Source of the DNA: Caprella mutica
Lineage: Eukaryota > Arthropoda > Malacostraca > Amphipoda > Caprellidae
Length of the DNA stretch: 64,000 nucleotides
Assembly: GCA_947561585.1 (NCBI GenBank)
Contig: CANNZV010001058.1
Coordinates: 248,001-312,000 of the forward strand
Reading direction: 5' to 3'
The notes beneath the pieces were generated by a model. The model had not been told where the DNA came from. It did no database searches and saw nothing but the letters and a program-made list of their open reading frames with translations. Shown piece by piece: positions 47,293 through 59,224 of this stretch. Position numbers and translations under genes: made by a program. Each line of letters starts with the position of its first letter. The stretch's first letter is position 1.

Positions 47293-49136
47293 CATAGTAT
47301 ATATAGTGATATACTGGTGTATTATTTGATATTTCATGTAATTAAACGTTTTGAAAAAGATAAAGAACTATACAATATCTTCTTTCCTTTAATCATCTAA
47401 ATGATCTATCTACTCTTAGACCTTTACTCACTCTTAATTACGTTTACTCAAGATTCATTTACTTGTGAAAAAAGGTTCTAGTAACTCACAAATATTGATT
47501 TCTTACTTTACCCAACTTGTTTTTCAATTGTTGAAACAGAAAGGAATACAATTTTTTCTCAAAATAACAATTAGTTGATCCGATTTTTTCTAGCAGCTTC
47601 AAAAATATCGAATATTTTACAAGACATATAAAGACCAACTCATAAACACAGTCAGCCAATTACAGAATGGCTCAGCTCGGTTGATGATGACGTCACACTC
47701 TCCTGACCAATCACAGATCAGTATTTTGCTAAGATTATAATATTAAGTCTGAATAATAAGGTTTATAGCTTTTCAGCGTATTAACAATTGCCTATTGTTA
47801 ATAACAGTCATCCAGTTAAAAGAATACTGAAACGTAATTAGGATCTAATCGTTCTTATCATTATACTAGTTTAAAAGCTGACTTTTTATTGGTGAATAAT
47901 ATATACGGATATTCCTTTGATTTCTTTTTTGAAAAGTATATCATACGAACGGAATTTAAATATATTTTACCACAATTTTAACAAAATTATGACTCTCGTA
48001 CAATTTTTTGAAGGGTTAGGAAGCTAAATTTAAATTTCGTTTTAAACTTAAATTTAAACATAAATTCTAATTAAAATGATAATTAATGAATCTATCCATT
48101 AAGTAATAAAACTCTGCAAGTTTTACTGTAATTCATTTCATGTAATTTATCACTATTGCATGTTCCATGTACGATTGCACATGTATATAATTAAATGTAC
48201 TTTAATGTATCAATTTGGTGACGTTTATTATATGCTACATAGTAGTGTATGTATATATGCATGCTTAGAATTAGGTTACTGTACTCTACGTTTTTTAGGT
48301 TAAGGACAGGCTGAATATTGATGATTGAAATGATCGCACAAGAAAAAGATCAGAAAAAAAGTTTGAATAATTTTAATATATTATATCTATAGCTTTAATG
48401 AAGATCAACGTATCTTTACGAAGTGATAAATTCTGATATTTATTAATTTTTTAATAAATATTCTGATTCTAATTCTTTCTCAATTTTCAAGTTAATTGAA
48501 TTGGAAATATCTTCTATAAGCTCATTTTAATATTTTACTTAATACAAATTATTTCACATGATTAACAATTAAAAAACAGCAAATGGAATTATTAATTATG
48601 GGATAATTAATACAATGTTTACTTTTGCTTGCAGTAGAATTCATTTATTTAAGTAATAAGAACAAAACTTAATAAATCAAAGATTATAGGAAAGAATCCA
48701 TCGTTTTTTCTATATTTGCTTTAATATTCCGCTCATTACTTTCAATAACGTCATAATTAATTTAAATAACTTTTTTGTTACGTACACCATCTTGTTCAGA
48801 ATTATGAAAATACACCATTTTATCATGGTTTAGTAATTTTCAAACCTTGTAATATATATGTAAATCATCACTTCCTAATGCTACGATAAATTTAAACTGA
48901 TGACAAAAATTAGAAACCAGTGTATCAAACAAATTATATTTATAATTATGCCGTCAGTGAAATTAATGAGTAAATTGAATTACAAATATTATGTGATTTT
49001 GTAGCACTGCATATAGCCTAAGGAGATATACAATACATGTTCACTTTCAAATGACGTATTTTGTTAGGTGTTTTTGAGATATTTGACATGTAAGCTCTTG
49101 GATTTTTTTTTCGGAAAATCGATATAATAATTATGC
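47293..49136. other. Intergenic sequence, nothing recognised
   Basis: AT-rich sequence downstream of the ionotropic receptor gene. No gene or repeat was recognised. Confidence 0.3.
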
Positions 49137-49142
49137 TTTATT
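49137..49142 (-). terminator. Candidate polyadenylation signal of the ionotropic receptor gene
   Basis: AATAAA on the minus strand, about 200 bases after the stop codon at 49344-49346. Confidence 0.45.
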
Positions 49143-49343
49143 TTTATTGTGTAATATGCTTTCTTTACTTCTATATTGTAAGGGTATTACAGACAATTAT
49201 ATTTGTATTTCCTTTTTAAAATTACTCAAAGGGATAAAGGGTCAATATCCTTCTGAATCTTTTTTAGCAAAAATTAATTCACCGATGAATTCAATCCATA
49301 TTCTTGGTACCGTCTTAGTCAATCAGTCTTCTTCCGGCAATAC

Positions 49344-52300
49344 TCAAGTTGGTGCTCCCAGATGTCTCACTGTGCTCCCACCTGGTAGCGGTGGGAGCCT
49401 TCTTTCAACAAGTTCCTTTTCCTCTTTCTCGTCAAACACTTTGAAAGTCATGAACTCAACCACAAACACAACTGTGGCACATCCCAGTCCTGTAGGATAT
49501 TAAATTCAAGATCTTGCAACAAATAATCAAGAATAATCATTATGAAGCAGTAACCGATTCATAGGAAAAACGGGATAAAAAAATGCTAATGCCTAATGTG
49601 ACATTCTAAAATTGTATATATTCCAATTGGTAAAATATATATTTAACTAGAAAACAAATCCTTAGATATTCCGTAACTAATTCCAGAGCCAATGGTATTC
49701 TATAATTGCTCTTCAATCATATGTATTTCATAACTTATTTACATGTGTCACTATAACATATAGTATTTTTATTAATAAAAAGTCTATGAAAATTAATAAA
49801 AATGAATTAGGCTATTAAATCGACCGAGGGTTTTTTTGCACCGGGGTTTTTTTTGATGGATGTATTTGACCGGGGTGTTTATCGCACGGTATTTTTTTGT
49901 CCGGGTGGTATTTGGTTCGTTTTTTTACCACGGTTTATTTTATGCACCGTTTTTTCTGTTTTGTCACCGTATTCTACACCTAATTTATAGGAACATATTC
50001 CATAAGTTACTAACCCTAATTGGACTGATAAAATTGAAGAGGATTCTTCACACAATGATATTTAGGAAACCAGTTGTTCGAAATATACGTTTTTTGTGAG
50101 TACATAGCTTTTATCATATAAATGTACTGTGCAAAATTTTATTTACCTAAGATTGATAGATATAGTGTCAATTTATTGAATAAATTTGTTTTTTCGAGCT
50201 CAAACTCCACAGTCAGTCTTTTAATGTTAATAGGTACATGTTCCATAACTTATTTCAAACGCAATAGCTTTTCTGTAGCTACTTAGCAATTACAAAAGTT
50301 TTCTTCTGTGATGATTTAATCTTTCTTTATTCTAATGGAAAAATTTCGTCTTATTAAAAAAGGGATTCCCCCTCTACGCTCACCAATGCCATAGATGATG
50401 AATATTCCCAAGAAATCCTCAACAGAGAAAGGTCTCGATTCGCTGCCTTTTTTATTAGGAGGATTGATGCACCATGTGGCGTTCCGCAACCTGAAGTCTG
50501 TGATGTAGTCAGTTAGGCCAGCTTGGATCAACCTCAGAATTCTGAACAGTGATATTTATCAATGAAGCATCGCGTAACTACACAACGTATCTATAAGTAT
50601 TTCATAACTATAAAATAAATCCTTAGATATTCCAGAACTACGAAAGAAATCCATAGATATTCCATATATACAAAACAAATCCATAAATATTCAATAATTT
50701 CAGAACAAATCATTATATAATCTATAACTACAAATAAAATCCATAGATATTCCATATATACAAAACAAATCAATATATATTCAATAATTTCAAAACAAAT
50801 CATTACATATTCCGTAACTACAAATAAAATCCATGGATATTTCATAACTACAAATAGACTCCTTAGATATTCCATAACAATTACCTAACGTTATAGATTT
50901 TCCATAACTACAAAACAAATCTATGGATAATCCGTATTTACAAAACAAATAACAAGTATACACATTAGGAATTTCGCTACAGTTTGATGTGACAGCGTAG
51001 TAGATTGTTCTTGAAGTGTGCTGCTGATCGGGGTATACCTTTTTGGCTAAAAACTTCCCTGTGGTAATACTAAAATTGTGAAGATTCTGAACATGAAATT
51101 GTCTCATTTTTATTCTATGAAATTGTTTTTCATATATATTCTATTTGTTTGACAACTGATAAATGAATTATTTCTGACATATATGGATTAAGAATTTGAA
51201 AGCACTATTTAAACAATAACTATAAATTGGACGCCCTCTAATTCCCCACGCACCATCTCTTTGTTATATTTAAGTAAGTGTTATCACATAATATGATAAA
51301 TGAAACATCATGAATTCCTTCTTACACAGTATCCATTTTCTCACGAATGGGAGAATTTTTTTCATGTCCAAATGACAGGAACAGATCGTGAAAACCTTCT
51401 CTGGTGTACGTCAGTCTGCATTCTCCATGCTTTTCAAATGAATAATATTCATTAATAAAAAGATATTATCATGAAATAATATTACAGTATTTCGTTAGGG
51501 GCATTTCCACTAACCATAGAGAAATCCACCGCTACAAAACCGTTATGGAATAGGGCGGGAGCAACAGCTGTATAATGATAAAAGTAAAATATATTTTTAA
51601 AATAGTTCATAAATAGTTCTTTAAATAATACTCTATAAAATTGTATTAATATCTTCATTGCATATAAGAATAAATATATAATTATTTAGAAATACATCAC
51701 TAAAACAAATAATAATAATTCTTCTAACGTTAACAATTTTATCCCTGATCAGAATTTCAACTTGTCACGGTGGTCTATTATAACTACCTGCTGGCATAAA
51801 ATTTTCTTCATTTCATTTTAACCTGTGATATCCTAATAAACATCTTATTAGTTTAACTTTAGTCACCTGCAACTTTGCTTGCCAAGACAGCAGGTACAAT
51901 TTCCGTGGCATCTTTCAAGGGTGGCAGGGCTTGCTTATTCCACATGCGACCACGAACAGTATCTGGTGCAACTTCAAATTCGTTCTGAAACACAAATTGA
52001 ACTTTAACGTAAAATATCTGGAAGTTCACCGTTCTTAATATCCAAAATATTATGAATTAACAATTGCTGTTAGTAATTATATTGAAACAAAAGTAATATG
52101 ATATTTTAATATTGCAATTATGTAGGTAATGCATAATAGTTTGAATATTATGGAATTGATGTACGAGTCTATATTAATGATAAACAATAGTGTTTAAATC
52201 ACAATAAGGATATTCTGTTTTTATTTGAAAAAATAATCGTTTGAGTAAATTGTGGTGATATGAATTCAAACCGATTGACACGTAACGTTTCATTCAATTT

Positions 52301-55300
52301 GAATGATATGGTACACGGAAAAGATCCCTCCACGAAAATTAAACATATTTTCATAATATGTTATCGGCACTGTTTCATATATCGGCAATTGTGTATTTAC
52401 CCTACGGAAAATATTTTTCCAATCCTTTTCCTTTATAAAATTGAACATCATTTTGTAACTTGATTGTCATATCAGCTATTGAGTATTTTCCCTTTTTCAA
52501 ATTATTTTAACGGTTACTATTATGAATACACTGGTATATTACCTTTAATTATGAATCGCGAAAAGGAATGCAGTTGAACATACCTTGAAATATCCTCCAT
52601 AGTAAGTACCATCCACAATAATCCACTTATACTCATCTTGGTTGACGAGTTCCTCCATGGTGTCGAAAGGAGGAACAGCCTGGATTGAAGAGATTCATTT
52701 TGATGCTAATATTAAATATGAAACGTATGTGGTTATGAAAATAAGGAAATATATACAGTTATATAAGATTGTTTTTGTTTTAATGACACGGGAAAGGTTA
52801 GTTTTCAGACGTGACACAATTAGGTTAACAAGTAAATTTCATGAAATTTTTTTTTGGAGTCTTATATTGACCTGATTCTCTTCTTTATAACATAATATTA
52901 AAATTCGTCCTTCAAAACATTTTAGAAATCACAGCCAAATCTACGCCTAATTGTATTACGTATAATTTGATATTTAAATTTTTTTTTCTGAATAAATTTA
53001 GTGATTCAAGTTTTAAAATATTTATTTATTTTATTATATTTAATGGAATGGAATAATTATTAGATTGACACAAGTTTTCTACCTTATTTGTGATTAGAAT
53101 AGCTTTCAAGTTGCATTTGTATGTCAAGGACATAATCAGAGCTGTCAACATCCATATAATTGTGAAAAATCGTCCGGATCCACCACCTGGGTTATCCCTA
53201 TTATCTGTAAAAGATTTAATATAATGTTTTTAATTATATTTAAATTTTTGGGGAAATTAATTTTTCAAATAAAATATTATTTCATTAAGAACAAGAAACA
53301 ATAAAATGCACAATTTAATAGGGTTAAAATTTTACCCATTTGGTATGTTATATTGAATAAGAGTAACAGAGTTAACTTGTTCTTAATGCACGATGTGAGA
53401 AAATAAATGTCTTCTTCTGTCTTCTTGATTTTGAAATCTATCTTTTCACAATTTCGAAATAATTTCACTACTAATAATTCAATAATTTCACAATATTATC
53501 ATCAATAGGCACTGCTGGTTATAAAATCTCTAAATTTCTTCTTCCATATTTAACTCCACTCACTTCTAACCAATATACTGTTCAAGATAGTTTCTCTTTT
53601 GTTGAAGATATAATCAACACTCCAAATAGTAATAAGTATGTAATGGCTAGTTTTGACATTAAGTCCCTTTTTACAAATATTCCCATAAATGAAACTATTA
53701 ATATTGCTTCCGATTCATTGTACGACAACAATATTTATGACGTCCCTTCTTTTTCAAAATTATATTTTAAGAATCTTCTGGAAATGGCTGTAAAGGAGGT
53801 GTTATTTATTTTTAATAATGTTTTATATTCTCAGTTTGATGGTGTAGCTATGGGTAATCCCTTAGGTCCAACGCTAGCGAACGTTTTCTTGTGCTATCAT
53901 GAAGTAAATTGTCTCAATAATTGTCCTTCTGACTTTAAGCCAGTAGTTTATAAAAGATACATTGACGATACTTTCAATCTTTTTAGGCACAGTTCTCACA
54001 TTACAAAATTTCTAAACTATTTAAATTCTCAACATTCTAATATTAAATTCACTTGCGAGACTGAAATTGATTCCAAATTAAATTTCTTAGACGTTTTGAT
54101 AAGTAGAGAAAATGATAATTTTATTACTTCTGTATATCGCAAGAAAACGTTCACTGGCCTTGGTATGAAATTTAATTCTTTTATTCCTTTTAGTTTTAAA
54201 CTCAATATTATTTCATGTTTAGTTTATAGGGCCTTTATAATTTGTTCTAATGTAACTTTTATTAAAATGAATTGTCTTATCTTAGGGAATATTTTTTGAG
54301 AAATAAGTTCACAAACAAAATTATAGATAGTATGTTTAGGAAGACCATAGATAATTTATATAATCCACCTCCTTCTAAAATAATTTGTTCTAGGAAACCA
54401 ATTTATGTTAAGTTAGAATATTTAGGCCATTATTCCAATGTCCTCAAACGTAAATTAACATATTTAATTAGTAAGTTTTATCCTCAAATCGGTCCTAAAT
54501 TCATTTTTAATTCTTCTATCACTATTGGCAATATGTTTAAGTATAAGGACAACCTCCCCACCTTTACTTGTTTCCAACGTCATTTAAAAATTCACTTGCG
54601 GACAGTGCTCCGCGGCCTACATAGGCGAGACAAGGAAACAATTAAAGGTTCGAGTTTGTCAACACAGAGGGGTTTCCTTCAGAAACCCCTTTACGTTTAT
54701 CTAATCAAGAAAATAGCAAAATTTTAAACCATTCATATGATAATAACCATCAAATTTCGGAAAATGATTTAAAATTTTATCAAGCTGCAATAGTTACGAT
54801 TTGAGGACATTGGAATCCATTTTTATTTATGAACAGAAGCCCCAATTAAATGCACAAGGGGCTTCAACTGAATTATTTATTTTAAAATGATTTTTTCTTT
54901 TATATGTAGATTGTTTTTCACGGAGTTCATTTATTTGTTTATTTAACTTAATTAATTGTAACATTAGTGATATTTATTGATTTCTGTTTCATAGATAGGA
55001 GAATTTTGTATTTATATAGTAGAATTAAGATATGTTTAGGTTTTCCTGAGGATGATTTTTTGAAAAAATCGAAAGCTTGAAGAAATATGGACTTTTTTAT
55101 TACCACCCTTGTTTTTATCTTCATTATTAAAATTTGGCTTCCACGGAACAAATCTATAACAGAGTTAACTGAGGCCTTTTAAAGAAAGAATCTAAATCCT
55201 TCCTGCAGAACTGAATTCATATTAAACAAGAGCAACACAAATAAATTTATAAGTTCTTTTAGAAGCTATGATTTTAATCAGTGTTTCTGAGGTTAGAGGG

Positions 55301-58300
55301 TGAAGTTATGGTTAGGGTGCCGCAATTTACCTTATTTATCCTATTTCAAAAAGTCCTGAGTTATGAAGTCCTGAGTTATGAAGTTCTGAGTAATGAAGTC
55401 CTGAGTAATGAAGTCCTGAGTAATGAAGTCCTGGGTAATGAAGTCCTGAGTAATGAAGTCTTGAGTAATGAAGTCCTGAGTTATGAAGTCCTGAGTTATG
55501 ATGTCCTGAGTTATGAAGTCCTGAGTTATGAATTCCTGAGTAATGAAGTCCTGAGTAATGAAGTCCTGAGTAATGAAGTCCTGAGTTATGAAGTCCTGAG
55601 TTATGAAGTTCTGAGTTATGAAGTCCTGAGTTATGAAGTTCTGAGTTATGAAGTCCTGAGTTATGAAGTTCTGAGTTATGAAGTCCTGAGTTATGAAGTC
55701 CTGAGTTATGAAGTCCTGAGTTATGAAGTCATGAGTTATGAAGTCCTGAGTTATGAAGTCCTGAGTTATGAAGTCCTGAGTTATAAAGTTCTGAGTTATG
55801 AAGTCCTGAGTTATGAAGTCCTGAGTTATGAAGTCCTGAGTTATGAAGTTCTGAGTTATGAAGTCATGAGTTATGAAGTCCTGAGTTATGAAGTCCTGAG
55901 TTATGAAGTCCTGAGTTATGAAGTCCTGAGTTATGAAGTCCTGAGTTATGAAGTTCTGAGTTATGAAGTCCTGAGTTATGAGGTCCTGAGTTATGAAGTC
56001 CTGAGTTATGAAGTCCTGAGTTATGAAGTCCTGAGTTATGAAGTCCTGAGTTATGAAGTCCTGAGTTATGAAGTTCTGAGTTATGAAGTCCTGAGTTATG
56101 AAGTCCTGAGTTATGAAGTCCTGAGTTATGTAACACTCGAGTAATGGGGACATGAGTTATGAAATACACTTGAGTTATGAAGTAGTTTTCTATGTTTAAG
56201 TTATAGAAAATGATACATAAAAGGAAATACCAAATTATAGTTACCCCTCAATAAAAGTTTTCTAAAATTTTAACCATATAAACCTATCTAGTGCACCTGA
56301 GTTATGAAGTGGCTCTGAGTTATGAAGTAGCCAATACTTCATAACTCAGGAGTTTCACTGCAGTAGCACAATTCATTTTGTAATACCTTGAGACATGATA
56401 ATCCGGATACTCCATAAGAGTTGCTTAACTGCAGACGTTCTCTTTTTGCCATCCGTCCCCTTCCTTGAATTTAATAAAAAAAGGATCAAGTTAAATTGAG
56501 ACAGAAATTAATTGCTATTGTTGAAACTAGTTTATAACTCACGCTCTGCTGAGGATGTAGTCTATAACCAGAGATGTCACAGCCACAACAATCAGTGCAC
56601 TCAGCAGATAGAGCCAAACCTAAAGGTATTTAAAATATAAAATAGGTAGAAATTTGTTATGATACCTAATGTTCATATTATTCTTCAAAATTAATATTGA
56701 CTTCTAAAGTATTTTGCATCATTGAAAATAATTAATCATTTTTAGTTATACAGGGTGACCCACAAAAAGTGTTCCCAACTTTGAATTAATATAATTATTG
56801 TTTTTTATGAATAAATATTGAATCTTAAGCAATGGCGGTGGTATAATGGATAGAAGTAAAAAATATATCCTTATTCATTTTACTCGAACTCTAATTTCTA
56901 TTTATTTTTAAAAACAATATTTACATTAATTCAAAGTTGGGAACACTTTTTTTGTGGGTAACCCTGTATATATTGAATTTAAAAAAAATATTTATAGGAA
57001 GAAATTTCAAATAATACATGTTAATATGTCATGCTACACAAAAACTCCTTTATAATGGACTCTTCTTCAGTGAATGTAGAGTCCTGAGTAAGAGAGCTAC
57101 TATAGTGAACAACTTTTCTTTAGTCTGCCATAAATAACCATCAGGCTAAAGGAAATTTGTTCGCTGCTCTAGGTAGTTTTTTTTATTCATGACTCTACAT
57201 TAACTATAGAGGAGCTCTACTATAACCATTATTTTCCAAATTATTCAATTTCTCAATCATATACTCTTATAACCAACATCATTTCTAAAAGCCTTAATGA
57301 AAATCAACATGTCAGGCTGGACGTCAGTCACAAGTCTGTACAAGAACACATTGCCAGAATTCATGTACGGGGAGGCGTAGTCAACGATTTCGGTTCTGAG
57401 CCAAGTCACACCAAGAGGTCCCATGGCTATGTTCGCTTCCTGCAAAAACAGTTGTTGATATTTTAGTCCGTCAGGATTAAATATCAAGAAGATTATGATT
57501 AATTAATAAGAGGTTTAGAGTACCTTCCTTGCCACCATTCCAATCATGCCTGTCCAAGTACCGTTGAGCTTGTCACCCCATTGTTGATCGGGTGTAGCTG
57601 CTAACCAATAGCTATACGGTTTGTAGATATAAGTATGTCTAAATTGAGATTATCAATGTGTTTATGAGTACATTCTTTAAGTTTTTCACTTCATTCTATT
57701 AATATATTTGAAGGACCATTCATTTATTACACAGTATAATAATTTGCCGGTTGCAATGGACTATTACTGTAGGAACTATTCTTCACTTGAGTAGTTACGT
57801 AATGCAATTTAATGAAAATTTGGTCATTAGTAAAAGAATAACATAATTCTTTCAATTGCCATATATACTGATACAAACTACATATTTATGTTTAGTGGGC
57901 ACTGCAATTGTAATGATGTATAACCCTTCAAACCAATGGCATTTTGCTAGAAGGCTTAATAAATTAAGATCTAGCTTATCCTGTATAATAGAAATCTCGA
58001 AAGTAGCACAGGGTTAAAAAAAAGCGATTAAACTAACTAGCATTCATTACCACCTTCGTTTTACTCTTCACAATCACCCAATAGCTAATTACTTAATATC
58101 CTCACCACATGTTCATGGCTTCCATTATCACTCGGAAAATTGAGATGTGAGTTCCAGTGAAAGGAACTTTGCTCACATCTACCAGCGGAGGCCACTAGAA
58201 ATAATATATTAATAATATTTATCAGCACTTTATAAGCAAGTTTCTCAAATAAAATACTAGAATAGTGGATAAGTAATTTTATTTAGTATTTCATGTACAT

Positions 58301-59205
58301 TTGCATTTAGATCAAAGTGAATTTTTAATCCAATACAAATCATAATGCATGATAGAAATTATATAAAGGCGTGATTTGAGCGGCTTAGTATTTCTTAAAT
58401 ATAGAACCATTTTTTGAACATGAAAAGGTTTCAATAAATGGGATTCGTTTCTATAAAAAACGTAGTTAAATGATAAAAAGAAGAACGAAGACAGGTAAAA
58501 TATTTTCTTAGATTAAAATTCTTTACTAGAGCGGCTCGGATTCATTATTCATCATCAATGAAATTAATTGCAAGGGAAAAGTTAAAATAACTAAATTTAT
58601 GAATTGAAGAGAAAGCAAAACGACGAAAAAAGTTAGCATCCATTCATTTTGGTAAAGAGTTTTCGAATATTTTATTTCAGTATTCATTATCAATATTCCA
58701 ATTTAGACTAAATGTACACAAAATATATAGAAATAATTAGTCACCGAAAGAATTAACAATAATGAAATAAAAAGGAAAAATCATGGAAAAACGATAAATT
58801 ATTAACCGAAATAGCTAAATTGAATGACCTCTTTAATTAGGTGACTTTAATAATTATAATTTCCATATTTATTATCTTCATATTTTTGATTAATTTGTTT
58901 AAATTTAGTCAAGATTAGGAAAATAATAATGAATACTTTTTAATTCGAAAGCTCTATTGAAAAATACTGAAAGAACTTTTTTCGCTGTTTCGCTCACACT
59001 TCAATTAAAATATTTACTGAGATTTCCAAGAAGGAAGCCAATAAGTCAAATATAAATGACTAAGAATTACATATGTGTTGCAAACTTGTTATATCCTTAT
59101 TTTTTTAAAGGCGCATTTAAGGCTTTCATATATTATACTTACATTAGTGACCGCCACGGTGATGCATCCAGGCGTTCTCTCGAAGACCTCTCCCACACCC
59201 GCCAT
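49344..59205 (-). CDS. Ionotropic receptor (iGluR/IR-like ligand-gated cation channel)
   Basis: Thirteen coding exons in transcript order: 59205-59143, 58194-58109 or -58106, 57638-57524, 57439-57278, 56619-56543, 56463-56387, 53204-53083, 52679-52584, 51984-51867, 51567-51515, 51429-51326, 50541-50384 and 49489-49344. Phases agree throughout and give about 458 residues. Binding lobe S1 starts CITVAVTNWPPLVDVS and includes GPLGVTWLRTEIVDYASPY, whose Arg sits where iGluRs bind the ligand carboxylate. M1 is VWLYLLSALIVVAVTSLV. The pore/M3 region is GGGSGRFFTIIWMLTALIMS then TYKCNLKAILIT, the equivalent of SYTANLAAFLT. S2 includes PFDTMEELVNQDEYKW. M4 is GIFIIYGIGLGCATVVFVVE. There is no amino-terminal domain, as in short IRs. 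Role inferred: chemosensory or synaptic cation channel in the plasma membrane. The exon 2/3 junction is unusual (see findings). Confidence 0.85.
49815..49975. repeat. Degenerate G-run/T-run repeats in the last intron
   Basis: Irregular repeats of ACCGGGGTTTTTTT type (CCGAGGG, CCGGGG, CCGGGTGG each followed by T-rich runs), about 20-30 bp apart, then CACGGT and CACCGT versions. Confidence 0.5.
50597..50945. repeat. Minisatellite of about 30-35 bp in an intron of the receptor gene
   Basis: Repeated units of TCCATA(A/G)(A)TATTC(C/A)ATAACTACAAA type, about ten copies with higher-order alternation (AACTAC versus TATAC versus AATTTC). Confidence 0.8.
53490..54893 (+). pseudogene. Penelope-type reverse transcriptase / GIY-YIG endonuclease, broken
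   Basis: RT blocks are MASFDIKSLFTNIPINETIN, DGVAMGNPLGPTLANVFL, YKRYIDDTFNLF (the catalytic YIDD, near 53960), LNFLDVLISR and YRKKTFTGLGMKFNSF. The frame changes near 54280, where LREYFLRNKFTN takes over. It continues with LGHYSNVLKRKLTYLISKFY and IGNMFKYKDNLP, then shifts again near 54580. The endonuclease is then read in another frame (FTCGQCSAAYIGETRKQLKV), with the GIY-YIG motif degenerate as AAYIG. Penelope elements use this RT and nick target DNA with the GIY-YIG domain. Frameshifts and truncation make this copy inactive. Confidence 0.85.
55046..55074 (+). ncRNA. Hammerhead-ribozyme-like motif of the Penelope-like element
   Basis: CTGAGGA (matching CUGANGA) is followed by a perfect hairpin (GATTTTTT, one G, AAAAAATC, 55054-55070) and then GAAA. 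These are the two conserved core strands around stem II of a hammerhead. Such ribozymes are known in the terminal regions of Penelope-like elements. Stem I and the cleavage-site strand could not be placed with confidence, so activity is unknown. Confidence 0.5.
55345..56135. repeat. 15-bp minisatellite in an intron of the receptor gene
   Basis: About 52 copies of GTCCTGAGTTATGAA, with TTCTGAG, CATGAG and GAGTAAT variants. The left dozen units are the most varied. No stop occurs in several frames, which produces long repetitive open frames on both strands without coding meaning. Confidence 0.95.
56136..56365. mobile_element. Probable end of a MITE sharing the minisatellite motif
   Basis: The right edge reads, inverted, TACTGCAGTGAAACTCCTGA then GTTATGAAGT. 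This is a pogo-like end followed by the very motif tandemly repeated next door. Further copies (CTGAGTTATGAAGTGG, CTTGAGTTATGAAGTAG) lie between. The left end was not located. Confidence 0.4.
56751..56966. mobile_element. Palindromic mariner-type MITE
   Basis: Ends CAGGGTGACCCACAAAAAGT and, inverted, CAGGGTTACCCACAAAAAAA are flanked by TA. The terminal repeats extend about 40 bp (to TTCCCAACTTTGAATTAAT). It is 216 bp with no coding capacity and lies in an intron of the receptor gene between the exon that ends S1 and the M1 exon. Confidence 0.85.
57038..57228. mobile_element. Foldback MITE, copy D
   Basis: Contains GTAGAGTCCTGAGTAAGAGA on the left and, inverted, GTAGAGTCATGAATAAAAAA on the right, around TTTAGTCTGCC / GGCTAAAGG arms. 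The right end inverted reads TATAGTAGAGCTCCTCTATA. Intronic, in the same intron as the palindromic mariner-type MITE. Confidence 0.6.
58195..59142. other. Intron 1 of the receptor gene, nothing recognised
   Basis: AT-rich, with no gene or repeat recognised. Confidence 0.35.
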
Positions 59206-59224
59206 CTTGGGAGACTTCTGTAGT

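Larger units (their letters stand above)
53490..55120 (+). mobile_element. Penelope-like element, 5'-truncated
   Basis: The element lies antisense inside an intron of the receptor gene. It begins inside the reverse-transcriptase ORF at about 53490 (ILSSIGTAGYKISKFLLPYL). It then runs through RT and a GIY-YIG endonuclease to a C-terminal LESIFIYEQKPQLNAQGAST near 54820-54880 and a 3' region with a hammerhead-like motif. The full N-terminal part is missing. Confidence 0.85.

Noticed and set aside
49147..49503. Plus-strand frame of 118 residues
   Set aside because: It is antisense to the last exon of the ionotropic receptor gene.
55281..56169. Open frames of 270-287 residues of repeated LSYEV or FITQD
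   Set aside because: They come from a 15-bp minisatellite without stops in several frames, inside an intron of the receptor gene.
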